NCBI RefSeq assembly: GCF_030818545.1
Contig: NZ_JAUTAH010000001.1
Coordinates: 2,857,001-2,921,000, forward strand
Length of the DNA: 64,000 nt
Reading direction: 5' to 3'
Source: Brevundimonas sp. SORGH_AS_0993
GTDB taxonomy: Bacteria; Pseudomonadota; Alphaproteobacteria; Caulobacterales; Caulobacteraceae
The notes under the pieces are model-generated. The model searched no databases. It saw only the letters and a list, made by a program, of their open reading frames with translations, and was not told the origin of the DNA. The stretch's first letter is position 1; each line of letters opens with the position of its first letter. This document shows positions 60,263 through 64,000 of this stretch, piece after piece. Position numbers and translations under genes: made by a program.

Positions 60263-61837
60263 TCACCACCAGATCGTATAGACGACGATCAGGAAGGCGA
60301 TGACGCCGACCGCCGCCAGGTTGAAGCCCAGAGAGGTCTTGTAGCTGATCTTGTCCAGCTTGATCTTCATGGCGTCGGGCTTGGCCGGGACCAGCAGGGA
60401 CACGATCACCGCCGCGATCAGAGAGACGACGAAGACCACGCCGACCCGGTTCATGAAGGGGAAGATGAACTGGCCCGTCTCCTGCAGCCACCAGAAGATC
60501 GCCGACAGCACGACCGAACCGATGGCGGCGGTCAGGGCGCCCGCTTCCGACGCGCGCTTCCAGAACAGGCCCAGCATGAAGATGACCACGATGCCGGGGG
60601 TGAAGAAGCCAGTGAACTCCTGGATGAACTGGAACGCCTGATCGAAGCCGCCCAGCAGAGGACGGGCGGTCAGGATGCCGATGATCACGGCGGCGACGGC
60701 GGCGATGCGGCCGACCGTGACCAACTGATGCTCTGGCGTGTCCTTTCGGATCTTGGCGTAGAGGTCCAGGGTGAAGATGGTCGAGATCGAATTCACCTTG
60801 GACGCCAGCGAGGCGATGATGGCCGCGATCAGGGCGGCGAAGACCAGGCCCTTCAGACCGACCGGCAGCAGGTTCATCATGGTCGGATAGGCTTGATCCG
60901 GCGCCGACAGATTGGGGGCCAGGATCAGGGCGGCCATTCCCGGCAGCACCACGATCACCGGCATCAGCAGCTTCAGATAGGCGGCGAAGGCGATGCCCTT
61001 CTGCGCTTCCGGCAGCGACTTGGCGGCCAGGGCGCGCTGGATGATGTACTGGTTGAACCCCCAGTAGCTGATGTTCATGACCCACAGGCCGCCCAGCAGC
61101 ACGGCGATGCCCGGAAGTTCCTGATAATGCGGATTGTCCTTGGACAGGATCATGTCGAACTTGTCCGGGAACTCGGTCAGCAGGGTATGGAAGCCCGCGA
61201 CCGCCCCGCCCGCGCCGCCGATGGTCGACAGGGCGATGAAACCGATGATCAAACCACCGCAGACCAGCAGGGCCACCTGGACGATGTCGGTCAGGGCCAC
61301 GGCCTTCAGCCCGCCCCACAGCTGATAGGCCAGGGCGAAGACGCCGATGGCGATAATGGCGTAATCCTGGTTGAAGCCGGTCACGGTGTGGACGGCGATG
61401 GCGCCCAGCCACAGGATCGAGGTCACATTGACGAAGACGTAGAGCAGCAGCCAGAAGACAGCCATCACGTTCCTGATCGTCGGGCCGTACCGCTGCTGCA
61501 GGAACTGCGGCATGGTCACGATCTCGTTGCGCAGGAAGATCGGCAGGAAGAACTTGCCCACGATCAGCAGGGTCAGGGCCGCCATCCATTCGTAGGAGGC
61601 GATGCCCAGGCCGATCACATAGCCCGAGCCGCTCATGCCGATGATCTGTTCGGCCGAGATGTTGGCGGCGATCAGGGACGCGCCGATGGCCCACCAAGGC
61701 AGGCTCCTGGACGCCATGAAATAGTCGGTGGAGGTCTTCTGCTCGCCGGTCTTGCTGCGCGACACCCATTGCGCCAGACCGAAGATGAAGACGGCGTAGA
61801 TGGCCAGGATCGCCAGATCGATGCCTGCGAGCGACAT
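60263..61837 (-). CDS. Sodium:solute symporter (SSS family, SGLT/galactose-type)
   Basis: A 524-residue transporter with about 14 helices: IDLAILAIYAVFIFGLAQWV, YFMASRSLPWWAIGASLIAANISAEQIIGMSGSGY (sodium-sugar site), and GGLKAVALTDIVQVALL. The sequence resembles vSGLT and related galactose/glucose symporters. It opens the symporter-dgoK-dgoA transcription unit, whose promoter carries an IclR-like palindrome. Substrate specificity (galactose or a similar aldose) is inferred from the neighbours. Confidence 0.92.
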   Translation of the reverse strand: MSLAGIDLAILAIYAVFIFGLAQWVSRSKTGEQKTSTDYFMASRSLPWWAIGASLIAANISAEQIIGMSGSGYVIGLGIASYEWMAALTLLIVGKFFLPIFLRNEIVTMPQFLQQRYGPTIRNVMAVFWLLLYVFVNVTSILWLGAIAVHTVTGFNQDYAIIAIGVFALAYQLWGGLKAVALTDIVQVALLVCGGLIIGFIALSTIGGAGGAVAGFHTLLTEFPDKFDMILSKDNPHYQELPGIAVLLGGLWVMNISYWGFNQYIIQRALAAKSLPEAQKGIAFAAYLKLLMPVIVVLPGMAALILAPNLSAPDQAYPTMMNLLPVGLKGLVFAALIAAIIASLASKVNSISTIFTLDLYAKIRKDTPEHQLVTVGRIAAVAAVIIGILTARPLLGGFDQAFQFIQEFTGFFTPGIVVIFMLGLFWKRASEAGALTAAIGSVVLSAIFWWLQETGQFIFPFMNRVGVVFVVSLIAAVIVSLLVPAKPDAMKIKLDKISYKTSLGFNLAAVGVIAFLIVVYTIWW

Positions 61838-61865
61838 GGTTTTCTTCCCCTTGGAGCCTGCACTC

Positions 61866-61880
61866 TGGAACCTGGTTCCA
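61866..61880. promoter_or_regulatory. Putative IclR-type operator of the symporter operon
   Basis: A perfect 15-bp palindrome TGGAACC-T-GGTTCCA lies 29 bp upstream of the symporter start. It matches the pattern TGGAAnnTnnTTCCA seen in E. coli IclR sites. The divergent gene at 62076 encodes an IclR-family regulator. A second small palindrome, GTTTCGAAAC (62057-62066), sits just before that gene. Confidence 0.55.
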
Positions 61881-62075
61881 CCGCATTGGCGGAATCGCCT
61901 AGCGATTCCTCCTCGACGGATCAGGCTCTAGGCGACCCGGACGTCCAGCCGCGGCGCACCCTAGGTCAGCGACGCCGTTGTCGCAATGCGGTTTTTATAT
62001 GTGCGGGAGGCTTTCATCCGCGATAATGTCCCTGACCGGCGGCGCTAGCGGCGACCGTTTCGAAACAGGGTTTTC

Positions 62076-62849
62076 ATGGCCGACACGGATCTCGCCGACG
62101 ACCGCAAATATCGCGCGCCCGCCCTGGAAAAGGGGCTGGACGTTCTGGAGCTTCTGTCCGCCCAGGGCGAGGCGATGACCCCGTCACAGATGTCGGCGAC
62201 CCTGGGGCGGTCGGTCAGCGAACTGTTCCGCATGATCCAGGTGCTTGAGTTTCGGGGCTATATCGAACAGTCGTCGGATGGCTATCGGCTGACCAACCGG
62301 CTTTTCACCCTGGGCATGAGCCAGGCGCCGATCAAGTCGCTGGTGGAGGCGGCCCTGCCGGTGATGCGGGACCTGGCGTCCAGCACGATGCAGTCCTGTC
62401 ACCTCGTCGTGCCCTCCGCTGATCAGATCGTGGTCATCGCCCGGATCGAAAGTCCGGGCGACCTCGGCTATTCGGTGCGGATCGGCTACCGGCGCAGCAT
62501 ATTGCACGCCACCTCGGGATTGATGTTCTACGCCCGCGCCAATGCGCGGACCCGCGCGCATCTGCATGAGGTTCTGGTCGGTCTGTCCGACCGAAAGACG
62601 GTCGACGCCTTCGCCGAGCGGTCCCACGCGATGACCCAGGGCGACCACGTCGAACGCGCCAGCGATTTCGTCAGCGGGGTCACGGACCTGGTCGCGCCGA
62701 TCATGGGGGCGGACGACATCATCGCCACCCTGATCACCCCCTTCATCGAACAGGCCGCCGCATCCTGCACGAAGGACGAGGCGGCGGCCCGGCTGGTGCG
62801 CGCTTCGGCCGTAATCTCCGAGCAAATGGGCGCAGTGTCTCAGGTCTGA
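62076..62849 (+). CDS. IclR family transcriptional regulator of sugar catabolism
   Basis: A 257-residue regulator: N-terminal winged helix-turn-helix (ALEKGLDVLELLSAQG, MTPSQMSATLGRSVSELFRMIQVLEFRGYI), then a GAF-like effector domain (VVIARIESPGDLGYSVRIGYR, LHATSGLMFYA, ATLITPFIEQ). Divergent from the symporter-dgoKA unit and upstream of the dehydrogenase-dehydratase unit, so it likely controls both. The effector is probably a sugar or sugar acid. Confidence 0.92.
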   Translation: MADTDLADDRKYRAPALEKGLDVLELLSAQGEAMTPSQMSATLGRSVSELFRMIQVLEFRGYIEQSSDGYRLTNRLFTLGMSQAPIKSLVEAALPVMRDLASSTMQSCHLVVPSADQIVVIARIESPGDLGYSVRIGYRRSILHATSGLMFYARANARTRAHLHEVLVGLSDRKTVDAFAERSHAMTQGDHVERASDFVSGVTDLVAPIMGADDIIATLITPFIEQAAASCTKDEAAARLVRASAVISEQMGAVSQV

Positions 62850-62860
62850 GGCCGAGTCGT

Positions 62861-62901
62861 TCAACATTTTTGTTGACGGCAACGATTTTCATTTGTGAAA
62901 A
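62861..62901. promoter_or_regulatory. Two AT-rich inverted repeats upstream of the dehydrogenase gene
   Basis: TCAACA-TTTT-TGTTGA (62861-62876) and TTTTCA-TTTG-TGAAAA (62886-62901) lie in the 101-bp gap between the IclR stop and the dehydrogenase ATG. The second resembles KdgR-type TGAAAC/GTTTCA operators loosely. They could be operators or, for the first, part of a transcript end. Confidence 0.4.
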
Positions 62902-62950
62902 GTTTCTGATCGTGGGCGGCCGATCCGCCGTCTAGGGAAGCGCGTTCCGA

Positions 62951-63700
62951 ATGGCCGCCATCTACACCGACCTCAAGGACCGCATCATCATCGTCACCGG
63001 CGGGGCTGGCGGCATCGGCGAGGCCATCGTGCGCGCCTTTCACGCCCAGGGCGCACGGGTTGGATTCCTGGATATCGACGCCGAGCGCGGCGCGCGGCTT
63101 CAGAATGAGTTAGGGAAGGGGGCCTTGTTCGTCGTCTGCGACCTGACCGACATTTCGGCCCTGAAGAGCGCGATCCAGGCGGTGCGCGAAGCGTTCGGCC
63201 CCATAGACATTCTGGTCAACAACGCCGCCCACGACGAGCGGCACGCCACGCTGGACGTGACCGAGGCCTATTGGGACGGCCGCATGGCCGTGAACCTGAA
63301 GCATCAGTTCTTCGCCGCCCAGACGGTGCTGCCGGATATGCAGGCGGCGGGCAAGGGCGCCATCGTCAATCTGGGTTCGACGTCCTGGATCATCGGCCAG
63401 GGCGGGATGCCGGCCTATACGGCCTGCAAGTCTGCGGTAATCGGCCTGACCCGGTCGCTGGCGCGCGATTTCGGTCCGTTCGGGGTGCGGGTGAACGCCG
63501 TTGCGCCCGGCTGGATCATGACCGAGCGCCAACTGGAGTTGTGGGTCACGCCCGAGACGGAAAAAGACATCTACGCCAATCAGTGCCTGAAACGCCGTCT
63601 CGTGCCCGAAGACATCGCCCGCGTCGTGGTCTTCATGTGTTCGGACGAGGCCGGGGCCATCACCAATCAACACTATGTCGTCGACGGCGGCTGGACCTGA
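62951..63700 (+). CDS. Sugar 1-dehydrogenase of the SDR family (galactose/xylose dehydrogenase-like)
   Basis: A 249-residue SDR: IIIVTGGAGGIGEAIVRAF, FLDIDAERGARLQ, DILVNNAAHDERHATLDVTEAYWDGRMAVNLKH, Ser in NLGSTSWIIGQ, Tyr/Lys in AYTACKSAVIG and HYVVDGGWT. The NNAxxDxRH and AYWDxRxxVNL segments are shared with xylose and galactose 1-dehydrogenases. It would oxidise the aldose to the lactone or aldonate. The downstream dehydratase gene starts at the next base after the stop. Confidence 0.85.
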   Translation: MAAIYTDLKDRIIIVTGGAGGIGEAIVRAFHAQGARVGFLDIDAERGARLQNELGKGALFVVCDLTDISALKSAIQAVREAFGPIDILVNNAAHDERHATLDVTEAYWDGRMAVNLKHQFFAAQTVLPDMQAAGKGAIVNLGSTSWIIGQGGMPAYTACKSAVIGLTRSLARDFGPFGVRVNAVAPGWIMTERQLELWVTPETEKDIYANQCLKRRLVPEDIARVVVFMCSDEAGAITNQHYVVDGGWT

Positions 63701-64000
63701 ATGACCGAGACCACAAAGCCCCAGAAGCCTTTGCGCAGCCGCGCCTGGTTCGACAACCCGGACAACCCGGACATGACGGCGCTCTATCTGGAGCGCTATC
63801 TGAACTATGGCCTGACACGCAGGGAGCTGCAGTCCGACAAGCCGATCATCGGCATCGCCCAGACCGGCTCTGACCTGTCGCCGTGCAACCGGCATCATCT
63901 GGTTCTGGCGGATCGGGTGCGGGACGGCATCCGTGAGGCGGGCGGCATTCCGATGGAGTTCCCCGTTCATCCGATCCAGGAAACGGGCAAGCGGCCGACG
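63701..64000 (+). CDS. IlvD/Edd family sugar-acid dehydratase, N-terminal 100 residues (cut by window end)
   Basis: ATG 63701 directly follows the dehydrogenase stop. The start reads [29 protein letters not shown], with [19 protein letters not shown] further on, whose Cys would bind the iron-sulfur cluster, as in arabinonate/galactonate/xylonate dehydratases. It would turn an aldonate into a 2-keto-3-deoxy acid, the substrate for DgoK. The rest is outside the window. Confidence 0.88.
   Translation, partial: MTETTKPQKPLRSRAWFDNPDNPDMTALYLERYLNYGLTRRELQSDKPIIGIAQTGSDLSPCNRHHLVLADRVRDGIREAGGIPMEFPVHPIQETGKRPT

Noticed and set aside
60203-62026. 607-codon plus-strand frame opposite the symporter and dgoK
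   Set aside because: Asp/His/Gln/Gly-rich antisense product typical of shadow frames.

Overview
The window is a gene-dense, high-GC chromosomal segment that looks like an alphaproteobacterium of the Caulobacteraceae, most likely Brevundimonas or a close relative. The basis is the dnaG-rpoD order, a TipF-like degenerate EAL protein, TonB-receptor-rich iron uptake, DUF2093/Mpo1/extensin-like genes and oxidative sugar catabolism. The genus is an inference from gene content; no 16S is present. One tRNA gene (CAU anticodon) is visible. I saw no rRNA, insertion sequence, prophage or CRISPR array.

Layout. (1) 1-7.4 kb, minus strand: start of zwf, then a complete his operon in the enterobacterial order (TrpR-like regulator, hisG, hisD, hisC'-hisB, hisH, hisA, hisF, hisIE). 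It carries gamma-proteobacterial-type features, a HisC-like domain lacking the PLP lysine fused to HisB, and palindromic intergenic repeats. (2) 7.5-12.9 kb: a ferredoxin-reductase-like flavoprotein, then the ATP-grasp / alpha-E / transglutaminase / Anbu-proteasome cluster. (3) 12.9-22.7 kb: an iron-uptake block with two TonB receptors, a PiuC-type hydroxylase, and PepSY, DUF2271, DUF4198, ApbE and flavoreductase genes. Two matching 17-bp palindromes look like Fur boxes, and DUF2271 carries an ApbE flavinylation motif. (4) 22.7-25.1 kb: divergent Mpl-like ligase and LD-carboxypeptidase for murein recycling. (5) 25.2-30.3 kb: dnaG and rpoD. dnaG appears to be a hybrid; its 3' half plus a vapBC toxin-antitoxin pair look imported, and the displaced native DnaG C-terminus survives just upstream of rpoD. 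(6) 30.3-54.7 kb: mostly single genes and short operons (extensin-like lipoprotein, phosphatase, DEAD-box helicase, DusA, dipeptidase, PhoH with an upstream attenuator-like terminator, RibF/MaoC/HAD, TipF, acyltransferase, M23, antiporter, CitE, fRMsr, tRNA). (7) 54.8-58.7 kb: SIMPL protein, SppA, AmpD-type amidase. (8) 58.7-64.0 kb: a sugar-acid pathway with Na+/sugar symporter, DgoK, DgoA, an IclR regulator with an IclR-like operator, a sugar dehydrogenase and an IlvD/Edd dehydratase cut by the window end. It is consistent with De Ley-Doudoroff oxidation of galactose or a related sugar.

Three genes (alpha-E, HAD hydrolase, DgoA) carry one extra base in a 4-base homopolymer. That pattern suggests uncorrected sequencing indels as much as real pseudogenes. 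A VOC-family gene has an in-frame amber codon.
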